Assembly (NCBI GenBank): GCA_940337035.1
Contig: OW679200.1
Coordinates: forward strand, 17,131,303-17,195,302
Origin: Agriotes lineatus
Taxonomy: Eukaryota; Arthropoda; Insecta; Coleoptera; Elateridae
DNA: 64,000 nt
Direction of reading: 5' to 3'
Shown here: one piece after another, positions 48,131-58,603 of the stretch
Numbering within the stretch: position 1 is the stretch's first letter
Layout of the letters: each line of letters begins with the position of its first letter
The notes under the pieces: model-generated
Told to the model about the DNA's origin: nothing
The model's input: the letters and a program-made list of their open reading frames with translations, nothing else
Databases searched by the model: none
Program-made: the position numbers and the translations under genes

Positions 48131-48593
48131 GCGTTGCATACAATATTTTAACTACGACCTTAATTTTACCGTTATTAATCTATAAATATCGATTTAACAA
48201 AGGTTTGCATCTACGACATTTGTAATTTATGTCATAATAAACAGTAGACCATGCGCGGGCAAATGTTTGCGAAGCCAGTGCTAACAAGGTCTGTTACGAA
48301 ATGTAATTATTAATACTCCACATCTGACTGTATTCATTACATAACGCTTTAATTATTTCAAAAACACTTTACCTGTAACGCAAGAAGCAACTAGAATAAC
48401 TTTACAACTTCACTTCCAGTTCGAAATTGTAGTTTTATAACCTCACTTCACTTTTAGCACATGGGCTAAAAGTAAACAGCTGATTTCTTTAACCACGGTA
48501 AACTATAAAATGTCACTTTTAGTGAAACAAGCTAGCGCCAAAAAGCCTACTTTTAGTAGTGGTCGTAGATAAAAGTTTTCATGTGTGTTTCAG

Positions 48594-49740
48594 AAAACGG
48601 GGAAAACATTTTATTTGATAATGTTTCCCTTAATCATCGGTCTGATTTACAAAAATTAAGCCGGGAGGCTGTCAGCAATTCTTGCAAGCGGAAAGTGGCA
48701 GACATCTGCGAAAAACTTTCTAAAATTATTAATTTAGAAGTAGCCCATTCCTTGTACAAGGAGAACCTGACGTCGAGGGATGTGGATTTGATTAGACACA
48801 ACATTTTCCGAAATCGTCAACGGGCTACCTTCAAAACACCCCGTACAATACAAGAGGCACACGAAGTCATCAAGTCTTCTCCTACGCTGACAGATAGACA
48901 GGTGTCGTTTATATTAGAAAATGATGCCGAAAATAATATCATAATATTTGGATGTGTTAGCAATTTAAAATGTCTAGCGGATTCAGATAACTATTATATG
49001 GACGGCACTTTTAAATATTGTTCTAAATTCTTTTATCAACTTTTTACTGTTCACTGCGTTCGAAATGGCCATTACATTCCCTTAATTTTTTGTGTACTGC
49101 CAAATAAGCATTATTCAAGTTATTGCAAAGTTTCACATAGTATTGTACGTATCTCTTCGAAAATTCACATATCCTTACGCCCTTCTTTAATTGTAGTTGA
49201 TTTCGAGAGCGCTAGTCAGCGGTGAATATTGTTTGGCCTTCAACAAAAATTTGCGGTTGTAGATTCCACTTAGCACAAGCGTGGTACAGAAAAATCCAAA
49301 ATTTGGGCTTAGTTAATGGATATACTCGTACACCATGGTTGCAACATCTTTTTGGTTTACCATTTCTTGATCCGGAACAAGTTGGTGGCTGTTTTGTAAA
49401 CCATTTCATGGCTGATATTCCTTTATCTTCTTCTTTTTCCAAGCTAGCAGATTATCTAGTAGATAACTACATTAGTGAAGATGCCACATTTCCACCTTCT
49501 TTATGGGCTTCCAACTCTTCTCATCTATACCTTACCACCTATCCATGTGAATCTTTTCATTCCCATTTTTTTTATTCTTTTTATCATACCCACCCTAATA
49601 TTAACATCTTTCTTGCTAGTCTCGTACGTTTTCAAACTTCCGTTTACATAAAAAGTATTACAAATAGACCCATAATTAAAAAGAAAGCTGTGCGTCGAGC
49701 AGAAATGTTTGTACAACAAAAACTGCACGAATTAGAGTAG
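48594..49740 (+). CDS. MULE transposase gene, exon 2 (DDE domain)
   Basis: It encodes the MULE (Mutator-like) transposase domain that would cut and paste the element. The catalytic triad is visible: Asp in YYMDGTFKY (near 49000), Asp in LIVVDFESA (near 49201) and Glu in YPCESFHSH (near 49551). CRFHLAQAWYRKIQNLGL is the usual zinc-linked CxxH-type box after the second Asp. One G is missing at 49221-49222 (CAGCGGTG), shifting from the 48581-49225 frame to the 49222-49740 frame. Restoring the frame gives a full-length domain. The bases before 48594 in the open frame are intron. The stop is at 49738-49740. Confidence 0.88.
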
Positions 49741-50263
49741 GGTAGTATTAGTCAATACGAGTTTGTTAAATCAGTTGCGCATAGGTATAATGTGTAAATA
49801 ATTTTAATTTGGGAATGACATTTATAATTTTAATAATTCGACATAGGATAGTGCAAGTTTTAGATTTAAGTACTTAAATAGGGCATCGTCATGTATTGTT
49901 AAGAATAGTAATAAAATCGTTCTAAAGTTATTTGTTTCAAATTTTATTTATGTGTTTCTTTCAGGTATAAAATAAGTGATCGTGTTCTACAGCTATATAG
50001 AGCTTTAAGAAGTATATTCAGTCATGTAGGTAATTCTTAGAAATTCCTGGGTTACCAGTTGGCCAATTGCTGGTTACGAGATAACTGGTCGCCGAAGGTA
50101 CCTCGGTTACGAGTAGGCCTATTGTGTGAATTGCTAAATTAAATCCCGGATTAAAAAGTTACGAGTTGGCCCGTTCCCTTAAAATCCTTGCTCTACGGGC
50201 TCGGATTTCAAAACAAGATTTGCGGAAGTTATAATGGTATAATACCCATAACATTCCTAAATA

Positions 50264-50421
50264 TGTTAATAGATATTAACGATACAACTTTGATTATGAG
50301 CATATTAACCAAACGAGTTTGATTGCCAAAACGAGGCGGTGAGCCGAGTTTTGCGGCAATCATACGAGTTTCGTTATGTGCCATAAGCAAACGTGTATTG
50401 TTCAATATTTTATCTTCATCA
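50264..50421. repeat. Palindrome with CGAGGCGGTGAGCCGAG tip
   Basis: Imperfect arms (AATATGTTAATAGATATTAA to AACAATACACGTTT) close on a G+C-rich tip near 50331-50347. MITE-like; the ORF across it is an artefact. Confidence 0.6.
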
Positions 50422-52250
50422 TTAAACACTTTTTCGATACATTTTTTTATATAAAAAGAGTAGGGTAATGAAGCTCTTAAAGATACTAAAATTAATTTGG
50501 TTAAGAGTCTATAACAACACCGATGAAGATAATAGCAATCAACAGGTTTCGTAATTCACTAAAATCTTGTTAGTCATGGTTACATCTTATTTGTTTATAG
50601 TTTTTATGGGAAGCTTTATTCTGATTAATCAAATTAATCAGGTTCGAACCACGAGAAGAAGTTACTCCTGCTGTATTTTTTCTTTGGTACAAGGGCATCG
50701 AGTATTGTAGATAGGACATCATAGCATATTATAACACAATCTTCTACGCCAGTTTCGTTAAAAATATCTTTCTTAAATCAACTTTGGAAGTTACACTGTG
50801 AAGTGTTTGTATAGTAACGTTGACCGACTCATCTAAATAAAAAACTACTAGGTTGTTTTCACGCCTTCGACGATCACTAACTTCGACATTCCTTGTTCAA
50901 AAACTTGAGTGTGGCCTTGGCTTTCGGTCGGAATCGAAGCAGTACTTAATTTTAATAATTTGACTTGATTTTGTTATTCCCAAACAGTTTAGTTTGATTA
51001 TGTAGGTAATACTGGGTAAGTGCAGCTTAAATTCTTACAATTAGGGAAGTGGTATGTGGGCTGACAGTATTTAAACAAGGTGTCTTATTTCTAGAGATCC
51101 CTCTTCTGTGTACATACATACGCCTTAGAAAAATCGCATGGAATTTCTCTATCTGAAGGCAAAACTTCACCACTACATACACAATACTGCATCATTACGT
51201 AGCGATATTGTTACTTTTTCGATAAACTAAAGTCAAATTAACGGAGCAAATAAGAGGTGACAGTAATCGGCGGTCATTTACTTTAATATTTTCACCTATT
51301 CAGTAAACGCTTTCACTTGAGACGAACTACTGCACTACACTACTATTGACGAAATGTCGTTATTTTGAAGTTATTATGAAGGACAAGCGCGGAGACATGG
51401 AAGCTGAGCATAATGCACTCAGATCCAGTTGGTTTGGTACTTGTTATCAATCGAACCGTAAGCAAGAAAGAATTCCTTTGCGGCTGCAAAAAGTGGACAA
51501 TCTGCAGTTTCACGCGATTTATATGCACCTGCTTATCAAGAACACGACGCCACGCTGATAAAAGGCACATCCCAGCGCATTGTTATCTCTTTGCCACATT
51601 GCTAATTATGTAAAACGTTAGAGCAGTGTTGCCAACACTATTACTATAGTACCAGATTTATTACTTTTTACCCGCCAGTTTTGTTTTACATCCAGGAAAA
51701 CAAGTTTTTAAAAACTAACTTAATTTTCCAATAAAACATAGACGGAAATTACATTATGCACTGAATTTGTCTAAACGTAAAGTAAAGCGCTTTTAATGCG
51801 TTCCCACAAAGGTAAACTCTAATCTAATGCAACATTCGCACTCTGGATGCTGCGTCGTTAATAGATAAGCTTATCTTATGCCAGCTTGCCTATCCTACTA
51901 TCGTAACTCGCGCCTATTACGCTATTACTCTTAAAGCAAAATTTATTACGTTTTGCAATTTCTATTACTATTCTATTACATTTCTGTTAGATTTCGTTTT
52001 TATGTTGAAACAAAATATCTATAAAAGAATGGGCAAATTGCGTGGAAATAGGTAAAAATACTCCCCAGAAGTTTCATTTTCCCTCCCGTAGTAAACAGTC
52101 TGAATTCAACACTGTTAAGTTTCATGTTGACTGGTTGACATTTTAATTCTTTTAAATTGTAGTATTGTTTGTTATAAACTGAAATTGTCCTCAGTTCAAT
52201 ACTTATCTAGTTAAAACTAATTTATAAAATCAGATTTCAAATTTATAATA
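50422..52250. other. Intergenic, no recognised gene
   Basis: Overlapping short ORFs at 51343-51613 on both strands show no family. 52130-52250 is partly repeated inside the adjacent hAT element. Confidence 0.3.
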
Positions 52251-53360
52251 GACACAACCAGGTGCGCAGGAGCAGGGGGGGGGGGGCAAAGGGGGCGATT
52301 GCCCCCTCATAGAATATATTGGGGGGGCAAATAGTGTAATTTGCCCCCCTGATATATTTCATACGGTTTTTAAAAATGTGTACATAGGGTTTTCACATTA
52401 ATCTATACAACATGCTAAAACTCGTTGTTCTATTGTAGGTGGTGCAGAAATAAAACACGAAGAATTTGTTAAACAAGTTTTTATATTTAGGTCGACAGCG
52501 GATATAGTCCATTTTTGTTTCATATAGTAGCAAATGCCGAAATTCTAGGGATATCATTGACAACAAGCATAATTTTCTTATGACTTTTGTGGTGAGGTTA
52601 GGCTTCATGTCGACAGGTTGACATTTCATTATTTTAAATTATAGCTTTGGCTATTATAAACTTGAAATGTGATTTTATAATTTGATTTTAACTAGTTGGT
52701 AGGTATTGCAACAAGAACAATTTTAGTTTATAATAGCCAGAACTACAGTTTAAAATAACTACAGTGTCAATCAGTCAACATAAAACCTATCCTCATTGCA
52801 AATATAATAACCACAAGTTTATGTAACACAATGCAATGCAGTGAGAATGTTTGTTCTCAATGGTTTGCCTAGATTGCATTTCCATATGAAAAGATCTGTA
52901 AAGAGATGTACACTGAACTTCCCTCGCACTAATTACATCCATTTGCAAAACATGTGAATTACATCAATGTTCGCTCCCAGGCGAATATTTCGAGCCGAGT
53001 TTCTGCTGCGTTAGAAAGACACCATATTATTCTGTCCCACTTGTGATGTTTACCCTGTATCTGCTAGGTCTCATTTTGACAATGATAAAGCCTGAGCTAT
53101 GTACAAATTATTACATTTATCTACTTCTCAATTAAAGCAAAAATAAACAAAATTTAATTTTTTTAAGGTGCTCACCTTGTATATATTACTCTGAGATGTT
53201 TTCGGTTTTATGCCAGGTAGCTATATAATCTGAATGCAAAATATCGCCTTCCTCCAACAAATAGTTGTTGAGCTATACCACAGTCTGTATATAGACTGTG
53301 GCTATACCGCCAACAGGCAGACAGAGAGATAGACTATTATAGTTGTTTATGTATCAAGTA

Positions 53361-53594
53361 CAGTCGTGTGCAAATAAATCTGGGACAGTGTTTTTTTCAC
53401 ATGCAGATTCAGTTAAGAATTTGAAGAATATTTCCATGGATTTCCTCTTATCAGAGAGAGTTACGGGTTTCAGTATCTGTTAAAGTTTAATGTAACTCTT
53501 TCTGATAGCAGGAAATCCGTGGAGATATTCTTCAATTCTTAACTGAATCTGCATGTGAAAAAAACACTGTCCCAGATTTATTTGCACACGACTG
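53361..53594. mobile_element. Palindromic MITE 1, TA target site
   Basis: The ends CAGTCGTGTGCAAATAAATC are near-perfectly inverted at the right side. TA at 53359-53360 and 53595-53596. 234 bp, almost a complete hairpin. Confidence 0.92.
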
Positions 53595-53596
53595 TA

Positions 53597-53847
53597 CCAT
53601 GAGATAAAAAAAATGATTCTAATCAGGCCTTAATATGTGTTATACGTTTGGCAGTACTGAAGTATATTGTCAGTCTATGTCAAATTCGAGATTTGCAGGT
53701 TAATATTTACGTCAGTCTGTGTCAAACAACAAACAAAACCTAACCTTTTAATCTCGAATTTGACATAGACTGACAATACACTTCAGTACTGCCAAACGTA
53801 TAACACATATCAAGGCCTGCTCAGAATCATTTTTTTTTATCTCATGG
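53597..53847. mobile_element. Palindromic MITE 2, TA target site shared with MITE 1
   Basis: The ends CCATGAGATAAAAAAAATGA are inverted at the right side. TA at 53595-53596 and 53848-53849. 251 bp. Its inner part (CTCGAATTTGACATAGACT) also occurs at 41495-41520. Confidence 0.9.
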
Positions 53848-54611
53848 TATGTAAATGCAGGACTTTCTTGGAGTATTTTATGCAGAGCGAGCGTAGCGTA
53901 GCGGTAAAGAGGACGAGTCAAATAAGGTTTGATTATGTACGAGCTGCATGCAAAGCTTTACGTTAGACTGCACTGCAGAAGATATTATTTTATCTACAAT
54001 ATCATTTATACTACACACAGAAAATTCAAGTTGATATTCAAACATTTGATAATTTCGAAGTGCGCTTCTTCTAGGTTAATTGCGTTATTAAAATCAAGAA
54101 TAACGATCTATTACCGTAAGGTATTAAAAATTAATTTATTTCTATTATTTGTAAAGTTTTCAGTAACCTAATACAATCTTCTTTCCTGATTTTAATAAAA
54201 TGACATTTATTTTCATAATAACTATTGAATATTGACAGGCGGACAGGTGGACTAAAGTGAAATTTTATGGACGCTAATAATAAGGTGTTTTTGAAACAGT
54301 CGAACATAGGGCTTAGTCATGTTAAACCATTAAAAAAAAAGGTTTTGCCCCCCCCCCCCCCATGATTACAGTAGTTCCTGCGCCGCTGGGCACAACTAAA
54401 ATTTTAAATAATTAAATGTGAACCACTCAACATGAAACCTAACCTCATTGCAAAAATAATGTACCAACACAAATCAGTCTAGTGATAATGCTTGTTGCCA
54501 GTTGTTTCCTTAGAATTTCGCTACTTGCATTTCCATATAAAAAAATGGGCTGTATAGCTTTCCGTAGTTAGTCTACAGAGTTTAAAGGCCGAGTTCAAAA
54601 GTTAACGCTAA

Positions 54612-55134
54612 CATACAAAAATCTGGTGTGATACACTCACACAACTTCCTTTTACAGTGACCTTATAATTAGCCAAAAATTTGTGTTTTAAGTTTTAAGC
54701 ATTTGTCAAAAATTTTCAAAAATTACAGATTCTAATGAAACTGTTCAAAATAGAGCGTTAGTTGAAGAGACAAATTTTCTCTAAAATTTTAAGCTTAATT
54801 CAAAAACGCAATAATATACCGGGTGTTCTATGAATAAATAGGAAAAAAACAAACTAAACCCATTTTAGAGGTATTCAACTGGAAAATCATCTATCTCACA
54901 TCAATACACATTAAAAATGTAATAAAAATGTGAAGTTTGAAAAAAATCGTTAGAACCGTTTTTGAAAAAATCGAAAACAACTGAAAAATCACAAGAGTAA
55001 ACACCTACTTCCGGTTATGCGATTTTCTTCAAAAGCTTGCTGTCGCATCTACATAGTACACAAAACTTATATATGAAGTTTCAACGTCATGCCTACCCCT
55101 TTTCGTTTTTGAGATATTCTGTTCACAGACAGAC
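54612..55134 (-). repeat. Dispersed repeat, inverted copy of 26702-27362
   Basis: Reads from the CACCAGATTTTT end through AAAGTTTTTGACAAATGC-like, CACTTCCGGTT-like and GAATATCTCAAAAACGAA sequence on the minus strand, stopping at the (CA)n tract. Confidence 0.8.
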
Positions 55135-55139
55135 ACACA

Positions 55140-55178
<39 letters not shown>
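55135..55178 (+). repeat. (CA)n microsatellite
   Basis: About 20 CA units after GACAGACACACAGA. It is at the same place in the repeat where other copies carry GTCT/GTGT runs, so it grew from element sequence. Confidence 0.9.
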
Positions 55179-55181
<3 letters not shown>

Positions 55182-55341
55182 GGCATTACATTAGCAGTGG
55201 AGGATAAACTTCACACCACACTCTGGAGGCTTCCAAGATAACAGCTGTGAAACGTTCACAGTAAGGTGGCAGTATCAACCGTTTTTTGAAACACTCCTTT
55301 GTTAGTGAGAAAAAGAGGTTTTTGTAAATCCTCCAGAACAA

Positions 55342-55630
55342 ATGGGGGCCATAAAATGTGTTAAGAATCTTCCACAATCAATGCAGACCATGACATGTGT
55401 TAAAAATCTTCCACAATTAATGCAGACCATGAAATGTGTTAAGAATCTTCCACAATCAATGCAGACCATGACATGTGTTAAAAATCTTCCACAATTAATG
55501 AAGACCATGAAATGTGTTAAGAATCTTCCACAATTAATGCAGACCATGACGTGTTAAAAATCTTCAACGATTAATATGCAAATCATGTGTTAAGAATTTG
55601 TCACAATTAATGTAGAAATGACTGTATGAT
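55342..55630. repeat. 39-bp minisatellite, ~6-7 units
   Basis: Units alternate between 'catgaaatgtgttaagaatcttccacaatcaatgcagac' and 'catgacatgtgttaaaaatc...' variants, so the higher-order unit is 78 bp for part of the array. As 39 is divisible by 3, both strands stay open as 13-codon repeats. This is a property of the DNA, not evidence of a protein. Confidence 0.9.
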
Positions 55631-55984
55631 TAATCTACCACATTTATATAACTGTGGCAACTACAGAAAAGCGAAATTCTTGACAAGATTTTATTCTATA
55701 TGTCTATAAGAGCATAATAAAATATTTCCTGTTTAATGAAATTCTACAACTAAATTCAAATTATTTTAATGGAATGTACCTACCTATATTTTAGCTCTGA
55801 GGAATTTTATCTGAAAAAGACTTAAAACTAATTTGGTAGAAAATAATATACAATGTGTAGTCTGTAAGACTTTGTCCTTATTTTGAGTTTCTCCAGAAAT
55901 GCAATAAAAATGTGTAAAAAATTCTATGGAGTGAAACAGGCATCCCAATAATGACACATGCAAGTGAATAGTAAACAATATTAA

Positions 55985-56270
55985 AAATCCGAAATAGATT
56001 GATTAAAGAAAACAATACTAGATAGAATAAGAAATGGAACATACTGGAAAATGCAAGCATTGTGGAAGAAATTATAAAAGAAAATCAGTCGAGATGGCGG
56101 GGACATGTACACAGAATTGGAGAACGCAACAACCAGAAAAGTCTATGAAGCTAAAGTTAGTAATGGGGAAAAACTGCAAAAGAAAAGAAGATGACAGAAG
56201 CATACTCAACTTTTACACCACAACTAGAAAGGCTTGTGATGAAGTTCATACATACGTAAATGAGTAAGTA
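55985..56270 (+). pseudogene. LINE 3'-end coding fragment
   Basis: SRWRGHVHRIGERN and, in another frame, TTRKVYEAKV, with lysine-rich surroundings. This is the conserved tail of the endonuclease-reverse transcriptase ORFs such as the one at 10255-12155 (RWLGHVWRMPED there). It is followed by (TAAG)n repeats at ~56265-56290. Confidence 0.55.
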
Positions 56271-56479
56271 TAAGTAAGTAAGTAAGTAATAAAAAAGCAA
56301 GTCACTGTATTTCCATTTTGTATTGTTCACATGTAACTGGGGTTATTCTGTAAGCAATTTAAATAAAATAAATAAATAAATAAATAAACACATTTTTATT
56401 ATTCTATTTCTTATAAGTACAAAAATGTTAGAAAAATAAGTAGGTACTTCAAATATAGTTTAAACGTTTAAAGGATGAT

Positions 56480-56723
56480 TGATTTCGATTACTGGATGAA
56501 ATTCACGCTTGAACGCACAGCGCACATTCTATTCCTATTTCTTTCTATACCATAAGTTTATACGACAGCAACTCTGAGGTGTACTATCAGTATGGACTAG
56601 CATACTGATAAGTACACATCAGAGTTGCTGCCGCATAATCTTAATGTTAATGGTATAGAAAGAAATAGGAATAGGATTTGCGCTGTGCGTTCAAGCGTGA
56701 ATTTCATCCAATAAGTGAAATCA
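56480..56723. mobile_element. Palindromic MITE, ~244 bp
   Basis: The arms GGATGAAATTCACGCTTGAA and CTATTCCTATTTCTTTCTAT are inverted around a centre with CTCTGATGTGTACT-like repeats. Outer ends near TGATTTC. Confidence 0.85.
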
Positions 56724-57062
56724 CTAATTTTTTAAACTAAGTATATTTCTTCTAACATAGGAACACAGCTATACTATTAGGTCGTTCTGAAAACTGAACA
56801 TATGGATTTAACATTATATTGACATTTCTGCTGATTTCTGGTCACCAAATTATCTTAAGAAGATTTTAACATAGATACGAATTTAAAATTTAAATATGAC
56901 AGACTACGATTTTCAAATTTGACGTTATCATATTGTAATTTTATGATGAAAATCTTGTATGGTGACGTTGGTTTCTGCAGAATTGCAGCCTTATTATGTA
57001 GGTATTTACCTTTATATTATAGAAATAATGACGGAATACCTAAAATTGAAAGCAGAATATTA

Positions 57063-57208
57063 AGGCCGATTTCATAAGGAATTTTAAATCTAATTTTAAC
57101 TAAAGTAATGTTAGAGTGTGCATGATGCCACATGTAGCACTGTCACTATGCACATCTAATGTCGCTTTAGTTAAATGAAGCTTTAAATTTGATTATGAAA
57201 TAGGCCCT
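57063..57208. mobile_element. Palindromic MITE, TA-flanked, ~146 bp
   Basis: The ends AGGCCGATTTCATAA and (inverted) AGGGCCTATTTCATAA, with TA at 57061-57062 and 57209-57210. The arms contain TTTAACTAAAG in both directions. Confidence 0.75.
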
Positions 57209-57210
57209 TA

Positions 57211-58196
57211 GTTACCTATGTTCGATTTTGAGAACAAGTTATTGTAAGAACTAATACATACAAGGTGTACACAACATATGCAATGGATGCAGATACCTGT
57301 AAGAACAAATTATAAGAAAAGGTTCATATCTATATAGAAATACCCAAAAACAATAAATTATAGAGTTAGAACTTTTGGAAGTGAGACTAATACCATGAGA
57401 TTATTTAAAAGCAGGTCAGAGAGAGAGCCTCAAAATTTCTGTTTTACATTAATGATTTATTAAATCAGCTTCAAACAAGACACAAGCTTTTTTAACTATC
57501 AAACGTTAGTTATTTTTTTTTAAATTTTAATTAACTGGAGAATACTAACATTTGACAGTTGGAAGTTTATTTTATAAACTGACAAGTTGCACTGTCAATG
57601 CACACTTATTTGATTCAAATGGCTGTTAAGTTTGATACACTAAAACAAAAATGTCATGGCACAATCTATCATGTTTTTAAATGACCTCAGTGTAGAATAC
57701 TTCTATTGTCAATTAACATTTTCCATAGTGGTGTCAAAATATTGTAATTTTACATGCAGGTGAGATACACATACATTAATGTTGATGCATAATTATTATG
57801 TCTGAATAGGTGGCATTCAACTTTCAACTTTATGAATTTTTAAGTTAATTATTCTCACAAATTGTTAATTGTGATGAGGTAAACTGTTTTGCATATTATA
57901 TTTCCACTTTTATGAAAAATCAAGTTGCCATGCAAGTTTGGATAATGCGTAAAAGTAGCTACACTCTGGAAATTGATTGCCACATTCATTTTAAATATAA
58001 CAGTTAGTACAAATATTAGTTACAAAATGTACCTATTGCTACAGACCTACAGAGTTAGAACTTTCTAAAGAAGTTGTATCTTGCTGCATATAAAATCGCA
58101 ACTGTTGAAAATGTTAATGGTAAAATGGTCAGTCTCTTAGTTCCTCTTCCACTGCAACTCCATAAAAAGTAAATAAAATAAAAAACAGCGTAAGTA
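57211..58196. other. 3' flank of the recombinase gene, nothing recognised
   Basis: A+T-rich, with no ORF or array. It may hold the 3' UTR of the gene to the right. Confidence 0.35.
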
Positions 58197-58603
58197 TTAT
58201 CTCCTTTTGTTTATTTTCTTGTGATAATTGTAAACGAAGTACTTGACATCTTTCCAGGATCTATGACGTAACACCTGATTAATTTCAATACACTCGGAAC
58301 ATTGTGAATTGCCAGGCGTGATACCCTTTTTAATAGAGTTTCGAAAAAATTTCAGAACTGCTGCTATTTCTTCATCATTCCAAGGTCGTCTCAAAGTCTG
58401 TTTCTTTTTCTTGTTTTTATTATTTTGTTGTTCTTTTTTGCTACCTTTTTCCTTTTCATGTTCATTTGGAGTTTCATCTGTTAGTATATCATCACTACAT
58501 TCCTCTGTTTGCATATCATTACTATATTCTTCTACAATTTCCTTCTTCTGGGCATTATCTTCCTCTACAACATCTTCTTCTTCTGCTTCTAATTCAGGAA
58601 GAT
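58197..58603 (-). CDS. Recombinase gene, last exon (acidic and Myb-like tail)
   Basis: Begins after the acceptor TTTGCAG|ATC. It encodes a Glu/Asp-rich stretch, a Lys-rich block and a tail with RPWNDEEIAAVLKFFRNS and RSWKDVKYFVYN. Conserved Trp spacing recalls SANT/Myb DNA-binding folds; this is an inference from pattern only. Confidence 0.75.

Larger units (their letters stand above)
46479..48593 (+). other. Intron of the MULE gene with nested elements
   Basis: Donor GTAAGT at 46479 and acceptor TTTCAG at 48593. Besides A+T-rich DNA it holds a MITE (47593-47800) and a palindrome (48032-48130). Diverged ACTTTTAG-rich sequence lies at 48440-48570 and echoes the palindrome's flank. Confidence 0.75.
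45898..50064 (+). mobile_element. FLYWCH-MULE DNA transposon (candidate ends)
   Basis: A perfect 15-bp inverted repeat, GGCCAACTGGTAACC at 45898-45912 and its reverse complement at 50050-50064, brackets the MULE gene. Variants of the word (GGTTACGAG, TTACGAGTTGGCCC) recur just beyond the right copy. The true ends may therefore lie further out, and no 8-9-bp target duplication was found. Confidence 0.55.
52259..54388. mobile_element. Non-autonomous hAT-like element, 8-bp duplication
   Basis: The ends CAGGTGCGCAGGA and (inverted) CAGCGGCGCAGGA start with CAGG/CAGC, as in hAT elements. They are flanked by GACACAAC (52251-52258) and GGCACAAC (54389-54396), an 8-bp duplication with one mismatch. 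Runs of G just inside the left end and of C just inside the right end mirror each other. No transposase is present. Two MITEs are nested inside (53361-53847). Confidence 0.75.

Noticed and set aside
55302..55557. 13-residue repeat proteins on both strands
   Set aside because: By-product of a 39-bp tandem repeat.
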